DNA from: JAVJSU01 sp040219275
GTDB taxonomy: Bacteria; Chloroflexota; Anaerolineae; Aggregatilineales; Phototrophicaceae
DNA length: 64,000 nt
Direction: 5' to 3'
Assembly (NCBI GenBank): GCA_040219275.1
Contig: JAVJSU010000041.1
Coordinates: 1-64,000 of the forward strand
Shown here: in pieces, positions 51,073 through 59,870 of the stretch
How positions within the stretch are numbered: position 1 is the first letter of the stretch
Layout: each line of letters begins with the position of its first letter
The notes under the pieces: generated by a model
What the model was told of the DNA's origin: nothing
The model's input: the letters and a program-made list of their open reading frames with translations, nothing else
Database searches by the model: none
Program-made: the position numbers and the translations under genes

Positions 51073-52248
51073 CTAATCACGCTTTACCGTTATGGTAACG
51101 TCATAAAACCCTTCGTTATCATCATATTCACCGCGTGCATCATTTACAGCTAAGTATAGAAATCCTTCATTTTCTTTGCCTACTCGACTGGATGGTCTTA
51201 TTGAAACAATACTGTATGCGTTACCGTTTTGATAATTGCCTCTTCCATTCCAGCCAATTAATTCTCCGACTTTCCCCTCTTCCCCGTTTACTTTATATGT
51301 ACGTGAATTTTTTTCATTTCCATCAGGTTCTGAAGAAGTTCCATTCTTATTGTAAGTTATGCTTCCACTAGTATGAATTGTTACGTGATCACCCTCTAAC
51401 ATTAAAATTCCCGTGTTTAACTCATCTTCACTCACACTTGGGTCTTTTTTTGCATTAACTTTCACTTTTACTGTGATACTGTTATCCGTATTCGCATACA
51501 CTGCATTCTCCCAAACAGGCTTGACTGTTGTAACGGGTTGTTTACGGATTAATGCGGAAAAAATAGTAATTAGGCTTTCAGGGTCTTTAATACCTTGAGA
51601 AACATCTTTAACTTGCCAATCGGCAATATAGTTAGGAATTAATGTTGCTTCTTGAATTTTCAATGGAATAATATACTTATTTAGTCGAATAGCCTCTGCT
51701 AATTCAGCACGACAATATAGAGACTTAGCAGACGCTTCGGAAAGAAGATAGATGAAAATATCTGCTTGGTTGATATTCTCTAAAATGGTATTCCACCACT
51801 TATCACCCGCTTGCAAACGATCATCAGACCAGACATGATTATATGCCCTTCTCAGTACTTCAGTGAGATCATTTCGAAAATTACTATCCTCACTTTTGTA
51901 ACTGATGAAGATTTCTGGTAATGCTTTTGTAGGTGTAGAGAAGGGTTGTATGCTTTGATCCGTAGAATCAAATGACTTTAGATCAGATTTAAGGGTGATT
52001 TTCCACTTTATTCCCCGTCCAACGTTATTTTCTTCGACTGAAACAAGGTTATATTCAGCTAATTCTTGAAGATCATAAATCGTAATACCTTCGAAAATTT
52101 CGTTTTTAGTCACTCCAATTCCGGGAATAGTTTGAATAGAAGTAGCATTGCCTGCTGTAACATCAATTAGATAAAATTGCTTTTCCACATCACTGCTATT
52201 CCAAGCATCACGTAGTAAACGAGCTATTTCCATTAATTTTGAATCCAA
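51073..52248 (-). CDS. TIR protein with a LecA-like C-terminal domain
   Basis: A 391-residue, AT-rich protein without signal or membrane segment. Residues 1-95 look like a winged-helix-type N-terminal domain (ITIYDLQELAEYNLVSVEE). Residues 111-240 form a TIR domain (EIFISYKSEDSNFRNDLTEVL, catalytic-type Glu182 in YCRAELAEAI). Residues 245-391 look like the LecA galactophilic lectin fold: NTGILMLEGDHVTIHTSGSI, then VGELIGWNGRGNYQ and GFLYLAVNDARGEYDDNEGF. TIR domains often act as NAD+-cleaving effectors, and a lectin-like module could sense glycans. Base composition differs from neighbours, so it was probably acquired. The lectin match is from memory. Confidence 0.8.
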   Translation of the reverse strand: MDSKLMEIARLLRDAWNSSDVEKQFYLIDVTAGNATSIQTIPGIGVTKNEIFEGITIYDLQELAEYNLVSVEENNVGRGIKWKITLKSDLKSFDSTDQSIQPFSTPTKALPEIFISYKSEDSNFRNDLTEVLRRAYNHVWSDDRLQAGDKWWNTILENINQADIFIYLLSEASAKSLYCRAELAEAIRLNKYIIPLKIQEATLIPNYIADWQVKDVSQGIKDPESLITIFSALIRKQPVTTVKPVWENAVYANTDNSITVKVKVNAKKDPSVSEDELNTGILMLEGDHVTIHTSGSITYNKNGTSSEPDGNEKNSRTYKVNGEEGKVGELIGWNGRGNYQNGNAYSIVSIRPSSRVGKENEGFLYLAVNDARGEYDDNEGFYDVTITVKRD

Positions 52249-52384
52249 TATAGTTCCTCCAACTCCACTCTCTTTGAATAACAGAATTGTAGTTTACTTT
52301 ATCTACTTATCCGCCATCTTTCTTTGTGCCTTCGTGTCTTTGGGTCTTTGCGTTATGCTTTTTTTCTTTCTATTTTCGCCACCC

Positions 52385-53035
52385 TCACCCCGCATCCACA
52401 TCCGGCAGATGACTTTCCAGCTTTTGGAGTGCCGCTTGCAGGCGTTGTTGGCGCAGAGTCGTCGTCAGGTCGCCGCGAGTGCGTTCCAGCACACCGCGCA
52501 CCACATCCGTCTGCCGCCGCAAACCATACGTCAGCGCATCGGGAAAATCAAACGTCACCAGTTGATCGTACACCGCGTCCATCCATTCTAAAAGGCGCTC
52601 GGCTTCGTCTACGTCCGGTTCGTCCCGCCGCAAAATATCAAGGATAAAGCGGCGCAATTCGGTTGCCGCTTCGCCCAGACCCTTCAAATATGTAGCCGCT
52701 TCCACTTCAAGGCTTTCCAGCGTCGGCAACGGTGTTTTGCGGATAATCGCGTAGGTGGCGAACGCCTCAACCACTTCTTTCAGCGCGTCCTGAGTATAGC
52801 CCGTGTGGTACAAATCAGGATGATCGGCGACCACGCTCACCATATCGCGTGCGGAATCGCGGATCGTCTGGAGCGCTTCATCGGCGATATCCCATTCACG
52901 CCGATGAATGGCGCGGATGCACGCCGAACAATGCCGGATGAGCGTGCGCGAACGGGCAATCGCATCATCGCGGGCGGTATTTTTCGTCTCTAAAATGTCA
53001 CGGATGCTATCAGCAATCGGGTTGAGTTCATCCAT
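52385..53035 (-). CDS. Translin-family protein
   Basis: A 216-residue all-helical protein matching translin: EVVEAFATYAIIRKTPLPTLESLEVEAATYLKGLGEAATELRRFILD, then AERLLEWMDAVYDQLVTFDFPDALTYGLRRQTDVVRGVLERTRGDLTTTLRQQRL. The FDFPDAL...GLRRxxDVxR...ExTRGDLT pattern is a hallmark. Translin and TRAX form RNA-binding and RNase complexes in eukaryotes and archaea; bacterial copies are rare. The gene follows the DUF3467 gene by 3 bp on the same strand, so the two are an operon. An RNA-binding or ribonuclease role is inferred. Confidence 0.85.
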   Translation of the reverse strand: MDELNPIADSIRDILETKNTARDDAIARSRTLIRHCSACIRAIHRREWDIADEALQTIRDSARDMVSVVADHPDLYHTGYTQDALKEVVEAFATYAIIRKTPLPTLESLEVEAATYLKGLGEAATELRRFILDILRRDEPDVDEAERLLEWMDAVYDQLVTFDFPDALTYGLRRQTDVVRGVLERTRGDLTTTLRQQRLQAALQKLESHLPDVDAG

Positions 53036-53038
53036 AAC

Positions 53039-53374
53039 TTACTCTTCCTCTTCTGGACGTACCGCACCAAACAGTTGATCCGCGAGGGTTTCCGGTTTGG
53101 GCGGAAGTTCAATTTCGCCGTGCCGTTCTTCAAACCGATCAAGGTTGGTCTTGAGTGCGTTCAGCAGGGCTTTGGCGTTCGCCGGAGTCATGGCGATGCG
53201 CGATTGCACCCGTGCGCGGGGATCATTGGGCATCATCTGGATAAAATCAAGGATAATTTCGCTGTGCGTCTGGCTGATGATGACCGCGTTGGCGTAGGTC
53301 GCGTTCAAATTATTGGGGATTTCCAGCCGTAGTTGGCGTTTGTTGGCGTTGGGTGGTGTAGGTGGTTGTTGCAT
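53039..53374 (-). CDS. DUF3467 protein
   Basis: A 111-residue protein with the DUF3467 core: YANAVIISQTHSEIILDFIQMMPNDPRARVQSRIAMTPANAKALLNALKTNLDRFEERHG. This family is widespread and uncharacterised. ATG 53374 is chosen because GGAGAC precedes it; an in-frame codon at 53419 adds 15 unconserved residues. The C-terminus is acidic. It is directly followed by translin, so the pair may act together on RNA. Confidence 0.85.
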   Translation of the reverse strand: MQQPPTPPNANKRQLRLEIPNNLNATYANAVIISQTHSEIILDFIQMMPNDPRARVQSRIAMTPANAKALLNALKTNLDRFEERHGEIELPPKPETLADQLFGAVRPEEEE

Positions 53375-53947
53375 CGTGTCGTCTCCATATGTGTTGTGTA
53401 TCATCCAGCCAGCCCGCACTTTTCAAACTACGTGCTGGCAAATAAATCTTTTTTCCCACCCGATTCTGGAAAGTGAGCGTCTTAAGTCTCCCCTAGCGAT
53501 CTAGGAGTGTCCACGCCCGTAAGCGGGGGGAGATTTAGAGGGGGGATTTGTTCATCGCTCTATTAGACCACACGCATCTTAAAAAAGCGTTAGATACAGT
53601 TTGCGTGTGTAGAGTCTCATAAAACATAGTAAAGCGTAACACACAGACACATTAGAAAACAGCGTGGCGAAAGATTTCTGCTTTTAACTAACAACTAATG
53701 ACTAACAACTACTTGTGTAAGCAAATCCCCTCTGTGACCGTCCAAAAGATGTATGGTTTATCATAGATAGACAATTCTTAATACGGATTGGCTAGACTGA
53801 TGTAACGATGGCTATAATTAGTTCATATTGATGCTAAAATTGACCATCAGCGATACGTGACAATATAGCGATGAACACTCAGGACAAGCGTATGTGCTTG
53901 ACCTTAATTATTAACTACTGACCTTTAAATTGAGGAGTTCCCCCAAA
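53375..53947. other. Non-coding gap with a family B relative and ACTAAC words
   Basis: This 573-nt spacer lies between the divergent DUF3467 and transaldolase/PGI genes. It holds a diverged family B element at 53488-53550 (AAGTCTCCCC...AGAGGGGGGAT) and near repeats of aactaacaactaatgactaac at 53690-53712. No gene is seen. The transaldolase promoter must lie near its 3' end, but no convincing -35/-10 pair stands out. Confidence 0.65.
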
Positions 53948-56818
53948 ATGACCAACCCTCCGGTAGATGTACAGAAATACGGGCAAAGTATTTGGATGGA
54001 CAACATCCGGCGTAAACTGCTCAACGATGGCACATTCCAGAAATTGATCGACGAATATGGTGTGGTCGGGGTCACCTCAAATCCCGCCATTTTCCAGAAA
54101 GCTATCGGTAATTCTGATGATTACGACGAGACCATCGGCAATTTGCTTGATCTTGAAGCGCAGGACATATACGAAAAACTCGCCATCGAAGATATTCAAC
54201 AGGCGACAGATATGTTCCGCCCCATTTATGACCGCACAGGCGGGCAGGATGGCTATGTGAGCCTTGAAGTCTCGCCGAATTTAGCACGCGATACAGCGGG
54301 CACAATCAGCGAGGCGAAGCGCCTGTTCAAAGAAGTTGACCGCCCCAATGTGATGATTAAAATTCCGGCAACCCCCGAAGGCATTCCGGCGATTGAAGAA
54401 GTGATCGCCAGCGGAATCAACGTCAACGTCACGCTGATCTTCGCCGTGAAAAATTATATGGATGTTGCAGAAGCCTATATCAAAGGGCTGGAACGTCGCC
54501 TCGAAGCGGGCGAAGATGTGACGAAAATCGCTTCGGTTGCCAGCTTCTTCCTCAGCCGCATTGACGCGATGGTGGATCGGATGCTGGAGAATAACATCCA
54601 CACCGCCAAGATGAAAGGTGATAGCAGTCGCGTCGCCGCCAATAGCAAATTGCTCGGCAAATCCGCGATTGCCAGCGCCAAGCTCGCCTATAAACGCTTC
54701 CTTGAAATCTTCGAGGGCGAACGCTTCGCCGCATTACGTGAGGCAGGCGCGGTGGCACAACGCCCATTATGGGCATCCACCAGCACCAAAAATCCCGCCT
54801 ATCCCGACACGCTCTACATCGATTCACTCATCGGCGCGCATACCGTAAACACCGTCCCGCCGAATACGCTAGAGGCATTTAAAGATCACGGCACAGTCAC
54901 GGACTCGCTAACCGAAGACATCGACAAAGCCGAAGAAACGCTCGATATGCTAGCAGAAGTTGGCGTAGACATGGATCAAGTCACCCAGCGCCTGCAAGAC
55001 GACGGCGTAGACTCGTTCATGGATGCGTTCGAGGAATTGATTACGCAGGTCAGCGCCAAACGCACCATGCTCAAAACCGGACTGGCGTATAAATCTCGCC
55101 TTGCGCTTGGCATTTACGCTGATCAGGTCAAAGATTCCGTCAGTCTGCTGGATAAAGACTTCACCGGCTCGCGCATCTGGAATCATGATGGCAGTTTGTG
55201 GAAAGATCACGGACCGACCATCGCCAAAATCGAGAATCGACTCGGCTGGTTGGATACCCTCAAAACCATCGATTATGATCGCCTCAAAGCCTTGCAAGCG
55301 GGCATCAAAGACGCGGATTTCGACCATATTGTGTTGCTCGGCATGGGCGGCAGTAGCCTCGCGCCGGAAGTGCTCTATCGCACCTTTGGCTCCACAGACG
55401 GCTTCCCCGAATTTCTGATGCTCGATAGCACCCACCCGTCACAGGTCAAGGCGATTGAAGACGCAATCGACATCAAGAAGGCGCTGTTCATCGTCGCCAG
55501 TAAATCCGGCGGCACGGTAGAAACACACTCCTTCTACAAATATTTCTATCAGCAAACCGGCAACAACGGTGACCAATTCATCGCCATCACCGACGCGGAC
55601 TCTGATCTGCAAAAAATCGCTGAGGAAAATAAATTCCGTGACCTGTTCATCAACCCGACGGACATCGGCGGACGCTATAGCGCGCTCAGTTACTTCGGTC
55701 TGGTGCCTGCCGCGCTCATCGGCTTGGATATTGACCGCATCCACGACAACGTTAAAGGCATGATGGAAGCCTGCGGACCGACCATCGTCAGCGACGGCAA
55801 TCCCGGCTTGATCCTCGGCGCGATTATGGGTACGCTCGGCAAAGAAGGGCGTGATAAAGTCGCCATTTTCGCCAGCAAATCCATCAGCACGTTCGGCAAT
55901 TGGGTGGAACAATTGGTCGCGGAGAGTGTCGGCAAGGAAGGCAAGGGGATTCTGCCGGTTGTCGGCGCAACAGTGGGTCGCCCGCATGATTATGCGACAG
56001 ATCGACTGTTTATCTATCTCAAGCTAGAAGGCGACGAAGGCAACGACGACCTCGACGCACAAATCCGCGCCCTGCGTGAAGCCGGACATCCACGCGTCAG
56101 CCTGAATTTGCAGGATAAATATGCCATCTTCGGCGAGTTCTTCCGCTGGGAATTTGCAACCGCCGTCGCGGGCAAGATGTTCGGCATCAACCCCTTTGAC
56201 GAACCCAACGTCACGGAGAGCAAGCAGAACACAGGTCGTCTGCTGGATTACTATAAAGAACACGGCGAATTACCGGAAACCGACCCCTTCCTGACGGGCG
56301 ATCACGTCAAGCTCTATGCAGGCGAAGATACCCTTGCGCCCTTGCGTGAACTCTGCAACGCGCACGGCTACGATAGCCACAGCCGGACGGAATTACTCGC
56401 CGCGCAAATCACCGGCACACATTCCGGCGATTATTTCGGCGTGCTGGCATATCTGCCCTACACAGACGAAATCGACGAAAAGCTCGAATTGGTGCGTCGT
56501 CGTCTGCGCCATGTGACTCGTCGTGCGGTCACGCTCGGTTACGGACCGCGCTATCTGCACAGCACCGGACAGTTCCACAAGGGTGGACCGAACAACGGCG
56601 TGTTTATTCAAATCACGGCGGACTTGCCAACAGACATCGACATCCCCGACGCGCCCTATAGCTTCGGCACATTGAATCGCGCTCAGGCGGCAGGCGATCT
56701 TGAAGCCCTGCAAACACACAAACGCCGCGCCATCCGCATCCACATCAACGGCGATGTGCTGGCAGGGATTGATAAGCTCCTCGCCGCGATTGACTTCGTC
56801 GAAGAACGCCGTCAATAA
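53948..56818 (+). CDS. Bifunctional transaldolase/glucose-6-phosphate isomerase
   Basis: A 956-residue fusion. Residues 1-370 are transaldolase: SNPAIFQKAI, LARDTAGTISEAKRLF, and the Schiff-base lysine Lys138 in VMIKIPATPEGIPAIEE. From about residue 380 the protein is phosphoglucose isomerase: ILLGMGGSSLAPEV-type strand (VLLGMGGSSLAPEV), VASKSGGTVET and the late LHSTGQFHKGGPN active-site segment. It couples the non-oxidative pentose phosphate pathway to glycolysis. Such fusions are known in Chloroflexota and some actinobacteria. ATG 53948 has GGAGT upstream. A double hairpin terminator follows. Confidence 0.95.
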   Translation: MTNPPVDVQKYGQSIWMDNIRRKLLNDGTFQKLIDEYGVVGVTSNPAIFQKAIGNSDDYDETIGNLLDLEAQDIYEKLAIEDIQQATDMFRPIYDRTGGQDGYVSLEVSPNLARDTAGTISEAKRLFKEVDRPNVMIKIPATPEGIPAIEEVIASGINVNVTLIFAVKNYMDVAEAYIKGLERRLEAGEDVTKIASVASFFLSRIDAMVDRMLENNIHTAKMKGDSSRVAANSKLLGKSAIASAKLAYKRFLEIFEGERFAALREAGAVAQRPLWASTSTKNPAYPDTLYIDSLIGAHTVNTVPPNTLEAFKDHGTVTDSLTEDIDKAEETLDMLAEVGVDMDQVTQRLQDDGVDSFMDAFEELITQVSAKRTMLKTGLAYKSRLALGIYADQVKDSVSLLDKDFTGSRIWNHDGSLWKDHGPTIAKIENRLGWLDTLKTIDYDRLKALQAGIKDADFDHIVLLGMGGSSLAPEVLYRTFGSTDGFPEFLMLDSTHPSQVKAIEDAIDIKKALFIVASKSGGTVETHSFYKYFYQQTGNNGDQFIAITDADSDLQKIAEENKFRDLFINPTDIGGRYSALSYFGLVPAALIGLDIDRIHDNVKGMMEACGPTIVSDGNPGLILGAIMGTLGKEGRDKVAIFASKSISTFGNWVEQLVAESVGKEGKGILPVVGATVGRPHDYATDRLFIYLKLEGDEGNDDLDAQIRALREAGHPRVSLNLQDKYAIFGEFFRWEFATAVAGKMFGINPFDEPNVTESKQNTGRLLDYYKEHGELPETDPFLTGDHVKLYAGEDTLAPLRELCNAHGYDSHSRTELLAAQITGTHSGDYFGVLAYLPYTDEIDEKLELVRRRLRHVTRRAVTLGYGPRYLHSTGQFHKGGPNNGVFIQITADLPTDIDIPDAPYSFGTLNRAQAAGDLEALQTHKRRAIRIHINGDVLAGIDKLLAAIDFVEERRQ

Positions 56819-56840
56819 GCTAAAATTCGTAAATCGTAGG

Positions 56841-56868
56841 GGCGAACTGCTAGTTCGCCTTTTTTTTA
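56841..56868 (+). terminator. Intrinsic terminator from a family A-like hairpin
   Basis: GGCGAACT (56841-56848) pairs with AGTTCGCC (56852-56859), followed by eight T. The hairpin begins with the gtaggggcg word of family A, so a dispersed repeat here works as the terminator. Confidence 0.9.
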
Positions 56869-56910
56869 ACAAAACAGGCGTGAGGGCTATCCCTTACGCC
56901 TGTTTTGTTA
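56868..56910. terminator. Second long terminator hairpin
   Basis: A stem of about 19 bp (AACAAAACAGGCG and on, to 56886) pairs with CCCTTACGCCTGTTTTGTT (56891-56909) around CTAT. It is followed by TATTAT. It can work on either strand and backs up the preceding terminator. Confidence 0.75.
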
Positions 56911-56951
56911 TTATACTGGTGGAATGTAATGAAGATGTGAGGTGAATTAGG

Positions 56952-57323
56952 TTGATAAATTTTTCAGATTTCATTCCTGATGAAATTGAGATGTTAGAGA
57001 AATTATATGTCGTTCCAACAGTTGCGGATACCAGCGAGATGGTTTGGGTTTATGAATTTGAAGATGAAGTAGGTCATCATCTAGAAATTATCTTTCGCCA
57101 AATTCTGAACGCTGTTGAAATTAAACTGAGTGCCAAGAACAACGTAATTTTAGCCTTGTACACAGAAGGGATAGATCAAACCATTATTCATGAGTCTGGA
57201 TTATCTTTCTTCATCAATTCTACACCATTACGTGATGATAAGAATTTCGAAATAGATATTTGCATTCGTGTAAAACCCGAAATCAGCGTAAGTTCTTCAT
57301 CAATGTTACGATTTTCGAGTTAA
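56952..57323 (+). CDS. Small AT-rich protein, unknown
   Basis: A 123-residue ORF starting at TTG 56952 with GAGGTG upstream. The sequence is acidic and strand-rich (MVWVYEFEDEVGHHLEIIFRQILNAVEIKLSAKNNVILALYTEGI). Base composition is AT-richer than its neighbours. It lies 18 bp before the HU gene and may be co-transcribed. No motif or family is recognised. It could be an immunity-like or adaptor protein, but nothing supports a specific role. Confidence 0.6.
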   Translation: MINFSDFIPDEIEMLEKLYVVPTVADTSEMVWVYEFEDEVGHHLEIIFRQILNAVEIKLSAKNNVILALYTEGIDQTIIHESGLSFFINSTPLRDDKNFEIDICIRVKPEISVSSSSMLRFSS

Positions 57324-57341
57324 CACTATGAAATTGGAGTC

Positions 57342-57605
57342 ATGACTAACAAAATCGACAAAAATGAACTCGTAAAACGGATTGCTAAACGCACAGGCAA
57401 ACAACCTGCGGACGTTGAGACACTCGTTGATGCCACTTTAGAAGAAATTTACGAGGCGCTCAAACATGAAGAAAGCGTATCCCTCCGCAATTTCGGCGTA
57501 TTTTATATTGACGTGCGACGGTCAGGCACGGTATTTAAGTTCAATCCAAGCCAGCGCCTAAAAGCCTTATTCGGCTGGTCATCCACCTACAAAGGCGAGC
57601 TGTAA
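57342..57605 (+). CDS. HU-family DNA-binding protein
   Basis: An 87-residue HU/IHF-like protein: MTNKIDKNELVKRIAKRTGKQPADVETLVDATLEEIYEALKHEESVSLRNFGVFYIDVRR contains the helix pair and the SLRNFGVF strand. The usual DNA-arm RxGRNP is replaced by RRSGTVFKFNPSQRLKALFGW, so its DNA contacts differ from standard HU. It bends or packages DNA in the nucleoid. It follows the small AT-rich gene by 18 bp, with GGAG upstream of the ATG. A shortened or specialised HU is likely. Confidence 0.88.
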   Translation: MTNKIDKNELVKRIAKRTGKQPADVETLVDATLEEIYEALKHEESVSLRNFGVFYIDVRRSGTVFKFNPSQRLKALFGWSSTYKGEL

Positions 57606-57817
57606 AGTCGCTTTACGTACGCGCACCATGCCCCTTCTTAAATAGCACACCTCAGTAGAGACTTTTTACATCGGCAAAAGTCAGCGCTCACTAGCATTAA
57701 GACCCATCCCCCAATGATTGAGGGTTTCCAGCGGTAAAGCCGTCATAAAATGAGAATATGTGGGTGCGCTGAACTGCTCAATACATCCATCAATCTTGCA
57801 AAACTGGGGGGATAGCG

Positions 57818-58366
57818 ATGACCAAAACAAAGCGTCAATTCGGGTGGTCTTTTGAGATGGTCATCAATGCACCGCTTCAGAAGTGTATCTCTGACATCCA
57901 TCACCTGAAGAACGAAGGCAAAACTCCGTTAGCTGGAAGAGGTCAGTTAGAGGTTTTCAGTCGCGCTATCACGCCGGATCATCATAAATTTCAGGTGCGA
58001 TTCACCAACAAATTTCCAATGGTGTTGCGCGGACGTATGTACACCGATGAAAACTTTGGAACGACAGTAATCACCGGACGCGTGTTGCCCTTAGTAAATG
58101 GTGGTGTTGTACTCGTGACCTTAGTGCTGGCGGGATTGGGTGTTTACGCTCTCTATGCGTTTGCACCCTGCTCATTGGTCATTGCTGTCCTGATGGTGGC
58201 TTTCGGCGGGATAGTTTTTCAGCGGGATTATCAAATTTACCGGAATGATGCCGACGCGCTTATTACGAAGGTCGAGGAAAAGTTGAAGTGGACGAAGTTT
58301 CTTCACGAGTTACCTCAGACAGCCCATAACGACGATCAACAACAATCTTCGGGTTTGATTGAGTAA
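57818..58366 (+). CDS. Tandem membrane paralogue 1
   Basis: A 182-residue protein with a soluble N-terminal part (FEMVINAPLQKCISDIHHLKNEGKTPLAGRGQLEVFSR), two close membrane helices near residues 95-140 (VVLVTLVLAGLGVYALYAF and SLVIAVLMVAFGGIVF) and a short C-terminal helix. The next two genes share the layout and the N-terminal motif (F/L)(D/E)xVVxAxxxxCxxxLxxLExGG. The first 60 residues may be a START-like or small ligand-binding strand-helix unit. GGGGG lies upstream of the ATG. The 14-bp gap to copy 2 suggests one operon. Confidence 0.75.
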   Translation: MTKTKRQFGWSFEMVINAPLQKCISDIHHLKNEGKTPLAGRGQLEVFSRAITPDHHKFQVRFTNKFPMVLRGRMYTDENFGTTVITGRVLPLVNGGVVLVTLVLAGLGVYALYAFAPCSLVIAVLMVAFGGIVFQRDYQIYRNDADALITKVEEKLKWTKFLHELPQTAHNDDQQQSSGLIE

Positions 58367-58380
58367 AGGGTCAAATAACA

Positions 58381-58941
58381 ATGAACACAACAATCCAAAA
58401 TCCAGAACGTGCGCTTGATATGGTGGTGTCTGCCTCACTTGAAGACTGCGTGATGGCGCTCCACAGCTTGGAAAAAGGCGGTTGGTTCGCCCGTGAAAAA
58501 GTTAGCGTCAAAACCCGGCGGGGCAACAATGATCTACATATATTCGAGGTCAAGCTCAAAATCGCCAGAGGGAAATCGCGCAGTGTCACAACCTTAAGAG
58601 GCACTCTGCATTACGACGACTACCTTAACACCACGACGATTATGGGCGAAGTACCGTCCGTCATGGGCAAGATGATTCTGACAGGCGGTGTAGTCGGATT
58701 ATTTGTAGTCGTGCTGTTACTACCCATGATGATTTCAATGAGCAGTGTACCATTTTTCATACTGATTCTGCTGGCGATTTTGCCGTTCAGTCTGTGGATG
58801 ATGTACGTCAATGATATGAACGACACGCAAAAGTTGCTCCAGATGACCGAGCGCGTCTTGCGGCTGACGGCTAACAAAAAGGGGCATCGTTACGCCGGAC
58901 TCAATAGCGACGATTCGCCATTTTATGAGGATGAACCCTGA
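58381..58941 (+). CDS. Tandem membrane paralogue 2
   Basis: A 186-residue copy of the same family. LDMVVSASLEDCVMALHSLEKGGWFAREKVSVKTRRG aligns with the neighbours, FEVKLKIARGKSRSVTTLRGTLHYDDYLNTTTIMGEV forms a strand-rich second half, and two membrane helices (MILTGGVVGLFVVVLLLPMMISM; PFFILILLAILPFSLWMM) follow. It is much closer to copy 3 (RGKS, TTLRG, HY) than to copy 1. The 14-bp gap before it and 23-bp gap after it support a shared transcript. Confidence 0.75.
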   Translation: MNTTIQNPERALDMVVSASLEDCVMALHSLEKGGWFAREKVSVKTRRGNNDLHIFEVKLKIARGKSRSVTTLRGTLHYDDYLNTTTIMGEVPSVMGKMILTGGVVGLFVVVLLLPMMISMSSVPFFILILLAILPFSLWMMYVNDMNDTQKLLQMTERVLRLTANKKGHRYAGLNSDDSPFYEDEP

Positions 58942-58964
58942 GCGAAAGATTAGAGTCCGCCACA

Positions 58965-59555
58965 ATGAACAAACTAATGCAAAATCCAGAGCGTTCATTT
59001 GAGCTTGTCGTCACCGCGCCGATTAAAGATTGCCTGCGGGCATTGAATTCGCTCGAACGGGGTGGAGTCTTCGCGCATGAAAAAGTGATCGTCACGACCT
59101 ACGCCATCAAGCATGAATTATACGAATTTGAAATCACACTCAGGATTAGTCGAGGCAAGTCATTCAACACAACAACATTGCGCGGAATCATGCACTATAA
59201 CAGCCAATACAACACGACCAAGATTGTCGCATCTGTGCTGACAAAGCACACCACGTTTAACGTCGGGATGGCAATAACCCTATTTTTCGCGGTCACCTTG
59301 CTGGCATTGCTCCATTTGTCAGAGTTTGCTGTGATCCTACTTCTGATGATGCTCATGTTTCCAGCTGGTTTATGGATGATGATCGGAATCATCAAATACG
59401 ATACGGCTCATTTGCTGACGATGGTCGAGCAAGTTTTGCTATTGGCGGACTCGCGCAAGAGTCACCGTTACGGTGGATATACAAACCTTGACTCACCCTT
59501 TTACACGGACGACGTTTATCAAAAATCACATGACGACTCGGTCTATTCCCGCTGA
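58965..59555 (+). CDS. Tandem membrane paralogue 3
   Basis: A 196-residue third copy: FELVVTAPIKDCLRALNSLERGGVFAHEKVIVTTYAI, then FEITLRISRGKSFNTTTLRGIMHYNSQYNTTKIV, and two membrane helices (FNVGMAITLFFAVTLLALL; FAVILLLMMLMFPAGLWMM). It ends with a longer polar tail (SHRYGGYTNLDSPFYTDD), shared in part with copy 2 (KKGHRYAGLNSDDSPFYEDE). A terminator follows directly. The three copies look like successive duplications. Function unknown; a membrane-linked sensor is possible. Confidence 0.75.
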   Translation: MNKLMQNPERSFELVVTAPIKDCLRALNSLERGGVFAHEKVIVTTYAIKHELYEFEITLRISRGKSFNTTTLRGIMHYNSQYNTTKIVASVLTKHTTFNVGMAITLFFAVTLLALLHLSEFAVILLLMMLMFPAGLWMMIGIIKYDTAHLLTMVEQVLLLADSRKSHRYGGYTNLDSPFYTDDVYQKSHDDSVYSR

Positions 59556-59562
59556 GTAAACA

Positions 59563-59597
59563 CGGAGACACAAGCAAAATGGTGTCTCCGCGTTTTG
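59563..59597 (+). terminator. Terminator of the paralogue operon
   Basis: CGGAGACAC (59563-59571) pairs with GTGTCTCCG (59582-59590), followed by CGTTTTGT. It is 8 bp after the stop of copy 3. Confidence 0.8.
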
Positions 59598-59601
59598 TGT
59601 T

Positions 59602-59811
59602 CTACCAATAGCGCAAGGCATCGGTGAACAAGGCGCGGTAGTCATCCGGTGTAGCGTGCAAGGGCGCGAGTTTGGTCAGCCGTTCCTGCTTGGGCGTTCC
59701 CGCGACCAGCGCATCCAGATCAGCCTCACCCATTATCAACAGGTGCTCTACGCCCTCAAACGTACCGACGAAATCATGGATGCCATCGACGACCTGATTC
59801 CAGCGTTCCCG
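59602..59811 (-). pseudogene. Remnant of an unknown gene (C-terminal fragment)
   Basis: On the minus strand an open stretch of 69 codons (59811-59605) ends in a TAG at 59602-59604 and has no plausible start after an upstream in-frame stop. The translation includes FVGTFEGVEHLLIMGEADLD, followed by a helical end FTDALRYW. This looks like the C-terminal end of a gene that lost its 5' part. No family is recognised. Confidence 0.4.
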
Positions 59812-59830
59812 CTACCCTAACCTAACCACA

Positions 59831-59852
59831 ACGGGCGACCTGCTAGGTTCGC
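59831..59852. repeat. Family A repeat (diverged)
   Basis: ACGGGCGACCTGCTAGG, followed by TTCGC, keeps the family A core. It follows the gene remnant. Confidence 0.5.
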
Positions 59853-59870
59853 AGAAACCGGTTGCCTATA

